Source of the DNA: JBJENW01 sp051880395
GTDB lineage: Bacteria; Bacillota; Clostridia; Lachnospirales; Lachnospiraceae
Direction: 5' to 3'
DNA: 64,000 nucleotides
Assembly (NCBI GenBank): GCA_051880395.1
Contig: JBJENW010000108.1
Span: forward strand, 9,471 to 73,470
The number at the start of each line of letters is the position of its first letter. Positions within the stretch are counted from its first letter, which is position 1. Shown piece by piece: positions 8,893 through 16,619 of this stretch. Made by a program: the position numbers and the translations under genes. Under the pieces are notes generated by a model, which was not told where the DNA came from, ran no database searches, and saw only the letters and a list, made by a program, of their open reading frames with translations.

Positions 8893-9560
8893 TATTTTTT
8901 CTTTTCCTTTACAATGTTTAAGATTTTTGTCACTACTTCGTCAATCGTAAGATCAGAGGAATCCACCAGAATCGCATCCTCTGCCTGTTTCAGCGGCGAC
9001 ACATCCCGATGCATATCCCGATAATCGCGATCTTCGATATCTTTCTCGATTTCTTTTAAATCACAGGCCTCTCCTTTGGCTTTTAATTCCTCATAACGAC
9101 GCATCGCTCTTGTTTCCACGCTCGCCGTCAGATAGATTTTTACCGGTGCATCCGGAAGTACGCAGGTACCGATATCACGACCGTCCATAATGACGTCAGT
9201 TTCTTTTGCCAGCTGTTGCTGTAATTCCACTAATTTTTTTCGAACCGCCGGGTAAGCACTTGTCACAGAAGCTGTATTGCTGACCTGTTCGGTCCGGATT
9301 CGTCCGTTGACATTTTCGCCATTTAACAATACCTGCTGTTCTCCATCCTCGTATGCGATCTTTATTGAAATCTCATTACATATATCGGATACAATCGCCT
9401 CATTCTTTACATCCAGCCCTTTTTCCAGAAAATAAAGTGCCATCGCACGATACATCGCACCTGTATCAACGTAAATATAAGACAATGCACTTGCCACGCG
9501 CTTTGCGATCGTGCTTTTCCCTGCTCCTGCCGGTCCGTCAATTGCAATATTAAATCCCAT
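8892..9560 (-). CDS. cmk: Cytidylate kinase
   Basis: Phosphorylates CMP and dCMP with ATP in pyrimidine nucleotide salvage and turnover. The 222-residue protein has the P-loop GPAGAGKST at residues 9-17, the CMP-binding region VDTGAMYRA, the motif MDGRDIGTCVLPDA and a C-terminal lid with RDYRDMHRDVSPL. Length matches the short (type 1) family. The ribosome binding site AAAGGAG precedes the ATG. The neighbour order flavoprotein-cmk-ispH-rpsA is common in Clostridia. Confidence 0.97.
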   Translation of the reverse strand: MGFNIAIDGPAGAGKSTIAKRVASALSYIYVDTGAMYRAMALYFLEKGLDVKNEAIVSDICNEISIKIAYEDGEQQVLLNGENVNGRIRTEQVSNTASVTSAYPAVRKKLVELQQQLAKETDVIMDGRDIGTCVLPDAPVKIYLTASVETRAMRRYEELKAKGEACDLKEIEKDIEDRDYRDMHRDVSPLKQAEDAILVDSSDLTIDEVVTKILNIVKEKKK

Positions 9561-9589
9561 GTTTCATTACTCCTTTGTCACTGCTATTT

Positions 9590-10819
9590 TTATTCTATGC
9601 TCATTCCAGCCAAATGGCCGCTAGACCATGCGATCTGTAAATTAAACCCACCTGTCATTGCATCCACATCCAGTACCTCACCTGCAAAAAACAGGCCTTT
9701 TATTTTTTTGGATTCCATCGTATGAGGATCGATCTCTTTCAAGGAGACTCCTCCTTTTGTGATAATGGCTTCCGTAAAATCCCTTGTTCCCGTCAATGTC
9801 AGCGGAAATCTACGTATTTTTTCCATCAGTTTCTGCCGTTCTTCTTTTGTAACCGCATTCACTTTTTTTTCCGGATCGATTCCACTGATTTCGATCATGA
9901 CCGGAATCAGTTTCGCCGGGAAAAGTTTTGCGATCGCATTTTTAAACTGTCGATTCTGATTTTGATCGAATTGGCGTAATATCCGCTTGTCCAGCTGTTC
10001 GTCATCTAATGCCGGCTTTAAATCGATTTCCATGGAAAGTGTCTGTTTTTGCAGCACATCCGTAATCTTTGAACTCGCACTTAAAATCAGCGGTCCGCTG
10101 ACTCCAAAATGTGTAAACAGCATTTCCCCGAAATCCTCATACAAACATTTCTTTCCATTATAAATGTGTATTTCTACATTTTTTAATGATAACCCTTGTA
10201 ATTCTTTTACATATTCTTCTGCCGTAGTAAGCGGGACAAGTGCCGGTAAACATGGTTTGACTGCCATCCCTGCCTCCTTAGCAAAACGATATCCATCTCC
10301 CGTTGAACCGGTCGCCGGATAGGAACAACCTCCCGTGGCAACGATTACCGCTTCTGCTTCTATTATGTCACCATTTTTTAATTTTAAACCAGTCACCCGA
10401 TCTTTTTCCATGCACAATTGCAAAACCTCTGTCTGCAAACAAACATTTACGTGCAATTCCCTCATTTTTCGATTGAGTGCCGCAATTACATCCGACGCGT
10501 GATCCGACTCCGGAAACACACGATTTCCACGTTCCGTTTTTAATTTCAATCCAGTTTCTTCAAAAAACTGCATGACCTGAAAGTTATCATACCCGTAGAT
10601 CGCACTGTATAAGAATTTCGCATTACCGTTGATATTTCGAAAAAGATCCTGTGTATCACAGGCATTTGTCAGATTGCACCTGCCCTTGCCGGTAATATAT
10701 AATTTTTTGCCGGTTTTTTCATTTTTTTCTAAAACCGTAACGGTATGACCGTTCTCTGCGGCCGCGATCGCAGCTGCCATTCCGGCCGGTCCTGCACCTA
10801 CCACTACTACTTTACTCAT
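9590..10819 (-). CDS. NAD(P)/FAD-dependent oxidoreductase, HI0933/YhiN type
   Basis: A 409-residue flavoprotein of the HI0933 (YhiN) family, whose exact reaction is unknown. Motifs: N-terminal dinucleotide fold VVVGAGPAGMAAAIAA, then the family-specific GKKLYITGKGRCNLTN near residue 40, GGCSYPATGSTGDGYRFA near 170, and a C-terminal FAD-binding GLFFAGEVLDVDAMTGG. The start has a GGAGAG site. It is the first gene of the operon continuing into cmk, ispH-rpsA and cheR. Confidence 0.9.
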   Translation of the reverse strand: MSKVVVVGAGPAGMAAAIAAAENGHTVTVLEKNEKTGKKLYITGKGRCNLTNACDTQDLFRNINGNAKFLYSAIYGYDNFQVMQFFEETGLKLKTERGNRVFPESDHASDVIAALNRKMRELHVNVCLQTEVLQLCMEKDRVTGLKLKNGDIIEAEAVIVATGGCSYPATGSTGDGYRFAKEAGMAVKPCLPALVPLTTAEEYVKELQGLSLKNVEIHIYNGKKCLYEDFGEMLFTHFGVSGPLILSASSKITDVLQKQTLSMEIDLKPALDDEQLDKRILRQFDQNQNRQFKNAIAKLFPAKLIPVMIEISGIDPEKKVNAVTKEERQKLMEKIRRFPLTLTGTRDFTEAIITKGGVSLKEIDPHTMESKKIKGLFFAGEVLDVDAMTGGFNLQIAWSSGHLAGMSIE

Positions 10820-10925
10820 TCTTTCTCTCCTAAAAATTTTCGAACCTAATTTAGAAGTATAACAGAAAAATTTAAAAAAAACTAGTATAATTCCTTAAAA
10901 TTGTATTAATTTCCACCCATTTCCC

Positions 10926-10955
10926 TTGTTTTACTTTTCTCATATATGGTATGAT
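10926..10955 (+). promoter_or_regulatory. Candidate promoter of the citrate synthase gene
   Basis: TTGTTT (10926-10931) and TATGAT (10950-10955), 18-base spacer, about 65 bases upstream of the chosen start codon. The rest of 10820-11025 shows nothing else recognisable. Confidence 0.55.
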
Positions 10956-11025
10956 AAATGTAAATGAGTGCCTGGCTTTACAAAATAAAGTCTGCCTCAA
11001 ATATTATTTTCATGGAGGTAAACCA

Positions 11026-12396
11026 ATGATTACAAACACTCTAAGCGAAATTACACCGGAAATTCTGCAGCTTGCAAAGTTGTGCCAGGAAAATGCGTCC
11101 ATTGATCCTGCACTGTATGCAGAATATGATGTAAAACGCGGATTGCGTGACTTAAACGGAAAAGGTGTCTTGGTCGGTCTGACAGAAATTTCCGATGTCT
11201 GTGCCACAAAAGTCGTGGATGGCGACGTTGTTCCTGCTGACGGTAATCTGTATTATCGTGGATACAATGTCAAAGACCTTGTGCAGGGACTCGATAAAAA
11301 TGCTCACACCGGTTTTGAAGAAACCACCTATTTATTGCTTTTTGGCGAGCTTCCGACGCAAAAACAGTTGGCGGATTTCTGTAAGCTGCTTTCGAATTAC
11401 CGAACACTCCCGACCAGTTTTGTACGTGACATCATCATGAAAGCGCCAAGCCACGACATGATGAACACACTGGCTCGAAGCGTTCTGACTCTGTATTCCT
11501 ATGACGACCGTGCAGATGACATCTCACTCCCGAACGTTCTGCGCCAGTGTCTGCAGCTGATCAGCTTATTTCCTCTTTTATCTGTCTATGGATATCAGGC
11601 TTACAAACACTATCATGACGGTGCCAGTCTTTATATCCACCCACCAAAACCGGAATATTCCACTGCAGAAAACATTCTGCATATTTTACGTGCAGACAGT
11701 CAGTTCACACCATTAGAAGCAAAACTTCTGGATATTGCGCTGATTTTGCACATGGAGCACGGCGGTGGAAATAACTCCACCTTTACCACGCATCTCGTTT
11801 CTTCGTCCGGTACTGATACTTACTCTGTGATCGCCGCCTCTCTTGGTTCCCTCAAAGGTCCAAAACACGGCGGTGCCAACATAAAAGTCGTGCAGATGTT
11901 TGCTGACATGAAGCAGCATGTAAAAGACTGGACCAGTGAAGCAGAAGTGGGCGACTACCTGCGTGCACTTTTACACAAAGAGGCATTCGATCACGCGGGC
12001 TTGATCTATGGTATGGGACATGCGGTTTATTCGCTGTCGGATCCTCGTGCACAGATTTTCCGTTCCTTTGTCGAACAACTTTCCAAAGAAAAAGGTCGGG
12101 AAGAAGAATTTGCGCTTTATACGCTAGTAGAACGTCTGGCTCCACAGATCATCACCGAGGAGCGCAAAATCTACAAAGGTGTCAGCCCGAATGTCGATTT
12201 TTTCAGTGGTTTTGCTTACAGCATGCTGGATCTGCCATTGGAATTATATACCCCGATTTTTGCGATCGCCCGTATTTCCGGCTGGAGTGCGCACCGATTA
12301 GAAGAATTGTCCTACAGCGGAAAGATCATGCGTCCGGCTTATAAAAATGTACAGCCGCACCGCGCGTATGTTCCGATGAGTGAACGCCACGAATAA
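11026..12396 (+). CDS. Citrate synthase family protein
   Basis: Condenses acetyl-CoA with oxaloacetate (or possibly propionyl-CoA; the substrate cannot be told from sequence). The ATG at 11026 is chosen because a TGGAGGT site lies just upstream; an upstream in-frame ATG at 10951 falls within the -10 box and is not credible. The protein is 456 residues, with the active-site regions MEHGGGNNST, KGPKHGGAN (catalytic histidine), GLIYGMGHAVYSLSDPRA (second catalytic histidine) and NVDFFSGFAY. In anaerobes of this group it serves the oxidative branch leading to glutamate. Transcribed alone and ended by a strong hairpin. Confidence 0.93.
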   Translation: MITNTLSEITPEILQLAKLCQENASIDPALYAEYDVKRGLRDLNGKGVLVGLTEISDVCATKVVDGDVVPADGNLYYRGYNVKDLVQGLDKNAHTGFEETTYLLLFGELPTQKQLADFCKLLSNYRTLPTSFVRDIIMKAPSHDMMNTLARSVLTLYSYDDRADDISLPNVLRQCLQLISLFPLLSVYGYQAYKHYHDGASLYIHPPKPEYSTAENILHILRADSQFTPLEAKLLDIALILHMEHGGGNNSTFTTHLVSSSGTDTYSVIAASLGSLKGPKHGGANIKVVQMFADMKQHVKDWTSEAEVGDYLRALLHKEAFDHAGLIYGMGHAVYSLSDPRAQIFRSFVEQLSKEKGREEEFALYTLVERLAPQIITEERKIYKGVSPNVDFFSGFAYSMLDLPLELYTPIFAIARISGWSAHRLEELSYSGKIMRPAYKNVQPHRAYVPMSERHE

Positions 12397-12433
12397 AAAA
12401 GAAAAGGCTGGTTTTTCCAGTCTTTTCTTTTTT
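12395..12433. terminator. Terminator between citrate synthase and small membrane protein genes
   Basis: Stem AAAAGAAAAGGCTGG / CCAGTCTTTTCTTTT with A and T tracts on both sides, between convergent genes, so likely bidirectional. Confidence 0.88.
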
Positions 12434-12797
12434 AGTGAAGTTTATATTTCAAAAATTCCTGTCTCCACTTTTGAAGACAAGCACAGTAAACGATTGCATA
12501 AAGTAAAAATACGATCAATAAAATTTTGACTGCTAAGCCAATCGGCGTCAATAATGTATCCACAATTCCTGTGATTCCTGTCAAAATCGCACAGCCTCCG
12601 AATAAAATCGTCGGCACAGATGCCGCTTTAACGAAACTGTTTTCGTCCGACTGTTTCTTATTTAACTCTTTTTCGTCAGCCAGCCAGGAACTCACTTTCC
12701 CTGTTCTTTTCATCTGAGCCCCTGCAAAGCATATATAACCGCCGAACAAAAGCAACGGCAAATAGAGTACAATACATAAAAACAACGTTGTTTTCAT
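12432..12797 (-). CDS. Small membrane protein, unknown function (DUF3784-like)
   Basis: A 121-residue protein with three hydrophobic segments: residues 4-24, about 62-82 and about 88-108. The short loop after the first helix contains GKVSSWLADEKELNKKQ, a charged stretch reminiscent of small Firmicutes proteins filed as DUF3784; that link is from memory and tentative. The ATG has an AAAGGAG site, and a near-consensus promoter lies upstream. It is a monocistronic gene convergent with citrate synthase. No function can be assigned. Confidence 0.7.
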   Translation of the reverse strand: MKTTLFLCIVLYLPLLLFGGYICFAGAQMKRTGKVSSWLADEKELNKKQSDENSFVKAASVPTILFGGCAILTGITGIVDTLLTPIGLAVKILLIVFLLYAIVYCACLQKWRQEFLKYKLH

Positions 12798-12831
12798 ATG
12801 GATTCTCCTTTTTAAAATTTTTTATATTTAA

Positions 12832-12860
12832 ATTATACTCAACCATTACATTTTTTTCAA
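12832..12860 (-). promoter_or_regulatory. Promoter of the small membrane protein gene
   Basis: Minus strand TTGAAA and TATAAT with a 17-base spacer, 35 bases before the start codon. Confidence 0.75.
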
Positions 12861-12935
12861 CATCTACCGATACATATAGTAAGATTATAAATATACTAGA
12901 ATGCGTATACATTTTATCAAAGATTTGTTTTTTTA

Positions 12936-12964
12936 TTGAAAACTGTCGCATTTTGGTGTACTAT
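12936..12964 (+). promoter_or_regulatory. Promoter of the receiver/CheX-like operon
   Basis: TTGAAA and TACTAT with a 17-base spacer, about 44 bases before the start at 13008. Confidence 0.7.
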
Positions 12965-13007
12965 GTATATATATTATGGAATTTTCTATGAGTGGAGGAG
13001 AGGCTAC

Positions 13008-13385
13008 ATGAATCTTGAAAATATTTCAATTTTAATTGGTGATGATTCGATTCTTGCACGCAAACAATTAAAGGATGTACTAACTTCTTTTGGTGCAACA
13101 CATTTTCTAGAAGGAGCGAACGGTGAGGAGGTTATTGAACTTTACAAGGCCAACAAACCGAATCTGGTTTTTCTTGATATTGTTATGCCTGTGAAAGACG
13201 GAATTAATGCTGTCCGCGAAATCATCAACGTAAACCCGGATGCCGATATTGTTATGGTATCTTCTGTCGGAACGCAGGATCAATTGAAAGCTGCTATTAA
13301 TGCCGGTGCGCATGATTTTATTCAGAAACCTTTAGATGCTGATCAGGTGCACGCAATCTTAAAAGTTCGATACGAAGGGAGATAG
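13008..13385 (+). CDS. CheY-like single-domain response regulator
   Basis: A 125-residue stand-alone receiver domain with no output domain. The phosphoacceptor is D57 (FLDIVMP), the acidic pair D12-D13 (GDDSI), the switch serine S85 (MVSSVG) and the lysine K107 (IQKP). The start ATG at 13008 follows GGAGGAGAG; longer readings begin in the promoter. It is three bases from the following gene, so the two are co-translated. Such free-standing receivers act by protein contact, as CheY does. With a CheX-like phosphatase candidate beside it, a dedicated phosphorylation/dephosphorylation pair is the natural reading (inference). Confidence 0.92.
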   Translation: MNLENISILIGDDSILARKQLKDVLTSFGATHFLEGANGEEVIELYKANKPNLVFLDIVMPVKDGINAVREIINVNPDADIVMVSSVGTQDQLKAAINAGAHDFIQKPLDADQVHAILKVRYEGR

Positions 13386-13388
13386 AAT

Positions 13389-14270
13389 ATGTATACACAA
13401 TTTTTTGGTAATTATCTCTTGCACCGTGGAGCGATCACACCAGAGCAGCTGATGGATGCAATGAAAGAAGAATCTTCTTCCCACATCAAGCTCGGTACTT
13501 TAGCGATTCATTCCGGCTACATGACTGCAAGTGAAGTGGAAAACATTATTATTATGCAGACTCATCAGGATAAACGCTTTGGTGATCTTGCTGTGGAACA
13601 AGGATATCTGACAAACGATCAGGTACGCGAATTGATTGAAACGCAGAATCCAAATTATTTATTACTTGGACAGATTTTAATCGAAAAGGGCTATCTGACA
13701 CATTCTGAATTTGAAACCTTACTTTTGGATTATCAGTCAGAAAATGAAATTACTGAGCAGGATATTTCATCGAATGAGTTGGAACACATCCATACGCTGT
13801 TACGCAACTTCTTGAAAACATTAGATTTTCAGGATCAGGATTATATCATTCAATATTTATCCCTGCTGTTTAATAATCTTATCCGATTTATCGGAGACGA
13901 TTTTTCACCGCTTGATCCGATTCCTTGCGAAGAGATTCCGATAACATACTGTATTTCTCAGCGAATCGGTGGTTCCATCCAGCTTCTCTCCGGATTAGAA
14001 TTGGACGAACCAACCGTCATCGCGTTCGCATCTCGCTATGTTGGTGACACCTTCACAGAATTCGATGAGTATGTAAAGGCTTCTGTTGAAGATTTCTTAA
14101 ATTTACATAACGGACTGTTCAATGTCAATATGTCCAACAACAACTCGATCGAATTGTCTTTAGATCCACCGATGCGGATTGAAGATCCGATTTTCTCCTT
14201 AGAGGGAAAATCCTATCTCATTCCAATTGCTTATCCGTTTGGTATTCTTAATTTCATTTTGGCATTTTAA
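13389..14270 (+). CDS. MshEN-like repeat plus CheX-like domain protein
   Basis: A 293-residue protein of two parts. Residues 1-115 hold three repeats of about 40 residues with the pattern (K/R)(L/F)G-x5-x-G-Y-(L/M)-T (KLGTLAIHSGYMT, RFGDLAVEQGYLT, LLGQILIEKGYLT), like the MshEN/GspE N-terminal module that in some ATPases binds cyclic di-GMP. Residues 130-293 resemble the CheX/CheC phosphatase fold, with SVEDFLNLHNG at 232-242 corresponding to the acidic-x-x-N catalytic motif (D235 and N238). A CheY phosphatase responsive to a ligand is plausible but unproven. Directly downstream of the receiver gene; ends in a terminator. Confidence 0.75.
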   Translation: MYTQFFGNYLLHRGAITPEQLMDAMKEESSSHIKLGTLAIHSGYMTASEVENIIIMQTHQDKRFGDLAVEQGYLTNDQVRELIETQNPNYLLLGQILIEKGYLTHSEFETLLLDYQSENEITEQDISSNELEHIHTLLRNFLKTLDFQDQDYIIQYLSLLFNNLIRFIGDDFSPLDPIPCEEIPITYCISQRIGGSIQLLSGLELDEPTVIAFASRYVGDTFTEFDEYVKASVEDFLNLHNGLFNVNMSNNNSIELSLDPPMRIEDPIFSLEGKSYLIPIAYPFGILNFILAF

Positions 14271-14310
14271 AAATCCAGGGTTTCCACTTTTTCGGAAACC
14301 CTGGATTTTT
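14268..14310. terminator. Terminator between CheX-like and thrC genes
   Basis: Stem AAAATCCAGGGTTTCC / GGAAACCCTGGATTTTT, symmetric and bidirectional between convergent genes. Confidence 0.92.
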
Positions 14311-14322
14311 ATTTCTTCATTT

Positions 14323-15813
14323 TTAAATTCCCAAGAATTTTTTTACAACTTCTGGCATTTCTTCTACTTCGCAAACGGTTTTATGGCGAATATCCGCATT
14401 CCGAATTTCTTCGATCGCATTTGGAACTTTTACATTTCCAATTCTGCTCAGTTCGTCAACTAACTCGAAATCTCCCATTGCATCATATTTTTCTTTATCA
14501 ATCGCATCCATAACGCTTCTGGTAAATTTAAACGGACTTGCTGTTGAAGCAATAACGGTTTTTGTAGTATCCCCCGTATCTTTGCAATATTTTTTGTAAA
14601 CACCTGCCGCAACAGATGTATGCGTATCAATGATATATCCTGTCTTTTCATACAAATTCTTGATGGTTGCCGCACACTCTGCTTCTGTCTCATAATTTCC
14701 ATAGAAATCCTTCAACTCTGCCTGCATCGCATCGGTGATCGTATAAACACCTTCTGTTGTCAGCTGTTTCATCAACTCCGCATTCTTTTTCGCATCATTT
14801 CCGGCAATTCGATAGATCAGACGTTCCAGATTGCTGGAGATCAGAATATCCATCGACGGTGACGTTGTAAGAATGAAATCACGATTTTTATCATATGTAC
14901 CTGTTGTAAAGAAATCATACAGTACTTTATTGTCATTTGACGCACAGATCAGTTTATTGATCGGAAGTCCCATATTTTTTGCATAATAAGCAGCTAAGAT
15001 ATTTCCAAAGTTTCCCGTTGGAACAACAACATTGATCTTTTCTCCTTCTTTGATGGAACCCTTCTTCAACAATTGACCATATGCATATACATAATAAACG
15101 ATCTGCGGAACCAAACGTCCAATATTAATGGAATTAGCTGATGAGAACTGGAATCCGGCTGCATCCATCTCTTTTGCAAGCTGTGGATCAGAAAACATTT
15201 TCTTGACACCTGTCTGAGCCTGGTCGAAGTTTCCATGGATTCCTACTACAAAGGTATTTTCTCCTTTTTGTGTTACCATCTGTTTTTCCTGAATCGGGCT
15301 GACGCCGTTCTTCGGATAAAATACTACGATTTTTGTTCCTTCTACATCCGCAAATCCAGCCAACGCTGCTTTTCCGGTATCTCCGGATGTGGCCGTCAAA
15401 ATAACGATCTCATTTTTTACCTGATTTTTCTTTGCGGAAGTAATCATAAGATGTGGCAAAATGGATAATGCCATATCCTTAAACGCAATTGTAGAACCGT
15501 GGAACAGCTCTAAGAAATATGCGCCGTCTGCTTCTTTCAACGGTGCGATTTCTTCTGTATCGAATTTACTGTCATAAGCACTACGAATACAGTGTTTCAG
15601 TTCTTCCTCCGTGAAATCGGTAAGAAACTGTTTCATAACAGCGTATGCCGTCTCCTGATAATTCATCTGAGCCAGATCCTTCAATGAAACATCCAATGCC
15701 GGAATCGAATCCGGTACAAATAAACCGCCATCATTTGCAAGTCCTTTCAAAATTGCCTGAGATGCTGTTACTTTTTCATCTGGGTTTCTTGTGCTTGAAA
15801 ATAACAAATCCAT
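14323..15813 (-). CDS. thrC: Threonine synthase
   Basis: Pyridoxal-phosphate enzyme converting O-phosphohomoserine to threonine. The 496-residue length fits the long (fungal/E. coli-like) class. The PLP lysine is K112 in HGSTIAFKDMAL; phosphate-binding residues follow in TATSGDTGKAAL and VPTGNFGNILAAYYA. Single gene with a strong own promoter at 15873-15902. Confidence 0.96.
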   Translation of the reverse strand: MDLLFSSTRNPDEKVTASQAILKGLANDGGLFVPDSIPALDVSLKDLAQMNYQETAYAVMKQFLTDFTEEELKHCIRSAYDSKFDTEEIAPLKEADGAYFLELFHGSTIAFKDMALSILPHLMITSAKKNQVKNEIVILTATSGDTGKAALAGFADVEGTKIVVFYPKNGVSPIQEKQMVTQKGENTFVVGIHGNFDQAQTGVKKMFSDPQLAKEMDAAGFQFSSANSINIGRLVPQIVYYVYAYGQLLKKGSIKEGEKINVVVPTGNFGNILAAYYAKNMGLPINKLICASNDNKVLYDFFTTGTYDKNRDFILTTSPSMDILISSNLERLIYRIAGNDAKKNAELMKQLTTEGVYTITDAMQAELKDFYGNYETEAECAATIKNLYEKTGYIIDTHTSVAAGVYKKYCKDTGDTTKTVIASTASPFKFTRSVMDAIDKEKYDAMGDFELVDELSRIGNVKVPNAIEEIRNADIRHKTVCEVEEMPEVVKKFLGI

Positions 15814-15872
15814 TTATCCATCCATCCTTCTTATTTCAAAAATTTTTCTACTATGTAAAACTACACCATCTC

Positions 15873-15902
15873 ATTATACGCGATAAAATCGCTCCCTGTC
15901 AA
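15873..15902 (-). promoter_or_regulatory. Strong promoter of thrC
   Basis: Minus strand TTGACA and TATAAT, both perfect consensus, spacer 18 bases. The -35 box lies 21 bases from the first AAAAATATCTCAACC motif of the adjacent palindrome region. Confidence 0.85.
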
Positions 15903-15923
15903 TCACATTTCCCGGATTCCTCT

Positions 15924-15938
15924 AAAAATATCTCAACC
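15924..15938 (+). repeat. Recurring AAAAATATCTCAACC motif, copy 2
   Basis: Identical over 15 bases to the copy at 63974-63988 and close to the copies at 4702, 16155 (AAAAGATCTCAACC) and 16246 (AAATATCTTAACC). It precedes the left palindrome by 25 bases. Confidence 0.55.
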
Positions 15939-15962
15939 ATCGTTGGTATCCCCACGCGGACG

Positions 15963-16137
15963 TTTCGCAACACGCCGGGCATCTCTGCGAAAAACACGGC
16001 TCCTGTTCAGGTAAGCTAACTCTTAAGATTCTCTAAGACACTCAGGATCGCCTTCGTGCCTAAGAGAATCTAAAGAGTGGATCTCACCTGCACCCGCCGA
16101 AACGTTTTTTCGCAGAGATGCCCGGCGTGTTGCGAAA
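15963..16137 (+). repeat. 175-bp palindrome with perfect 32-bp arms
   Basis: 15963-15994 and 16106-16137 are exact reverse complements over 32 bases. Inside lies a second imperfect stem (AGATTCTCTAAG at about 16026-16037 against CTAAGAGAATCT at about 16060-16071) and a short CCTG/CAGG pairing, giving a branched hairpin if transcribed. There is no U run. It is too large for a Rho-independent terminator. Confidence 0.85.
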
Positions 16138-16284
16138 CTGTGTACTGGAAACGGAAAAGATCTCAACCAATCGGTTTCATTACACAGTTTTCGGTATCCG
16201 GCAGGAGGCAAGGACCGGAAACTGTGTATTGGAAACGCTAGGTTGAAATATCTTAACCTCCCGTTTCCGATAGACAGTTTCCGA
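16134..16284 (+). repeat. Four alternating copies of a 23-bp motif
   Basis: The unit GAAACTGTGTAYTGGAAACG occurs directly at 16134-16153 and 16218-16237 (one mismatch) and inverted at 16172-16194 and 16261-16283 with a few changes. The order is direct, inverted, direct, inverted, so neighbouring copies can pair. Two TATCTYAACC motifs lie between them. The arrangement looks like abutting ends of palindromic elements. Confidence 0.7.
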
Positions 16285-16602
16285 AATTTGGCTGGGTGGG
16301 CAAGGCGGGGCGGCTGCTTTCAGAAGGGCTTTGACAGAAATGTTAGTGAGTTTGGGTGGACAAATCTGCGATGCCTTTGCTGTTTTGCCGAGAGGCGTAC
16401 AAGCTGTGCGTAGGTGTATGCGGGAGAAAGAGTCCGCTTCTGAGTCTTTCTCCCACATACACCTGCGTGCAGCTTGTACGACATTCGGAAAACTGCAAAA
16501 ATAAAGCATCGCAGATTTGCCCGCCCAAACTCGACTTCATTTCTGTCTAGCCCTTCTGAAAGCAGCCGCCCCGCCTTGCCCATCCAGCCAAATTTCGGAA
16601 AC
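16277..16602 (+). repeat. 326-bp near-perfect palindrome
   Basis: 16277-16330 and 16549-16602 are reverse complements at 53 of 54 positions. Complementarity continues inward with scattered mismatches through the region at 16350-16372 against 16508-16530 and 16396-16430 against 16442-16480, up to an apex at about 16430-16443. A transcript in either direction would form a stem of roughly 150 bp. It begins 17 bases downstream of the stop codon of the four-gene unit. Confidence 0.9.
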
Positions 16603-16619
16603 GTCCGCATAGAAAACAC

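Larger units (their letters stand above)
15903..16619. other. Non-coding stretch of about 700 bp built from large inverted repeats
   Basis: No open frame here looks like a protein gene; frames that stay open are mirror images caused by the palindromes. From left to right: a TATCTCAACC motif, a 175-bp palindrome with perfect 32-bp arms, four alternating copies of a 23-bp motif with two more TATCTYAACC motifs, and a 326-bp near-perfect palindrome ending 17 bases short of the stop codon of the four-gene unit. GCGGACGTTTC occurs in inverted orientation at the outer edges (15956-15966 and 16598-16608), which suggests that the stretch is one composite element. Confidence 0.8.

Noticed and set aside
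16277..16602. Ordinary Rho-independent terminator of the four-gene unit
   Set aside because: The stem is about ten times too long and no U run follows on either side.
16320..16619. Overlapping open frames on both strands in the palindrome block
   Set aside because: They mirror each other because the DNA is palindromic (for example the same peptide-like stretch appears on both strands). No ribosome binding site and no similarity to any protein type.
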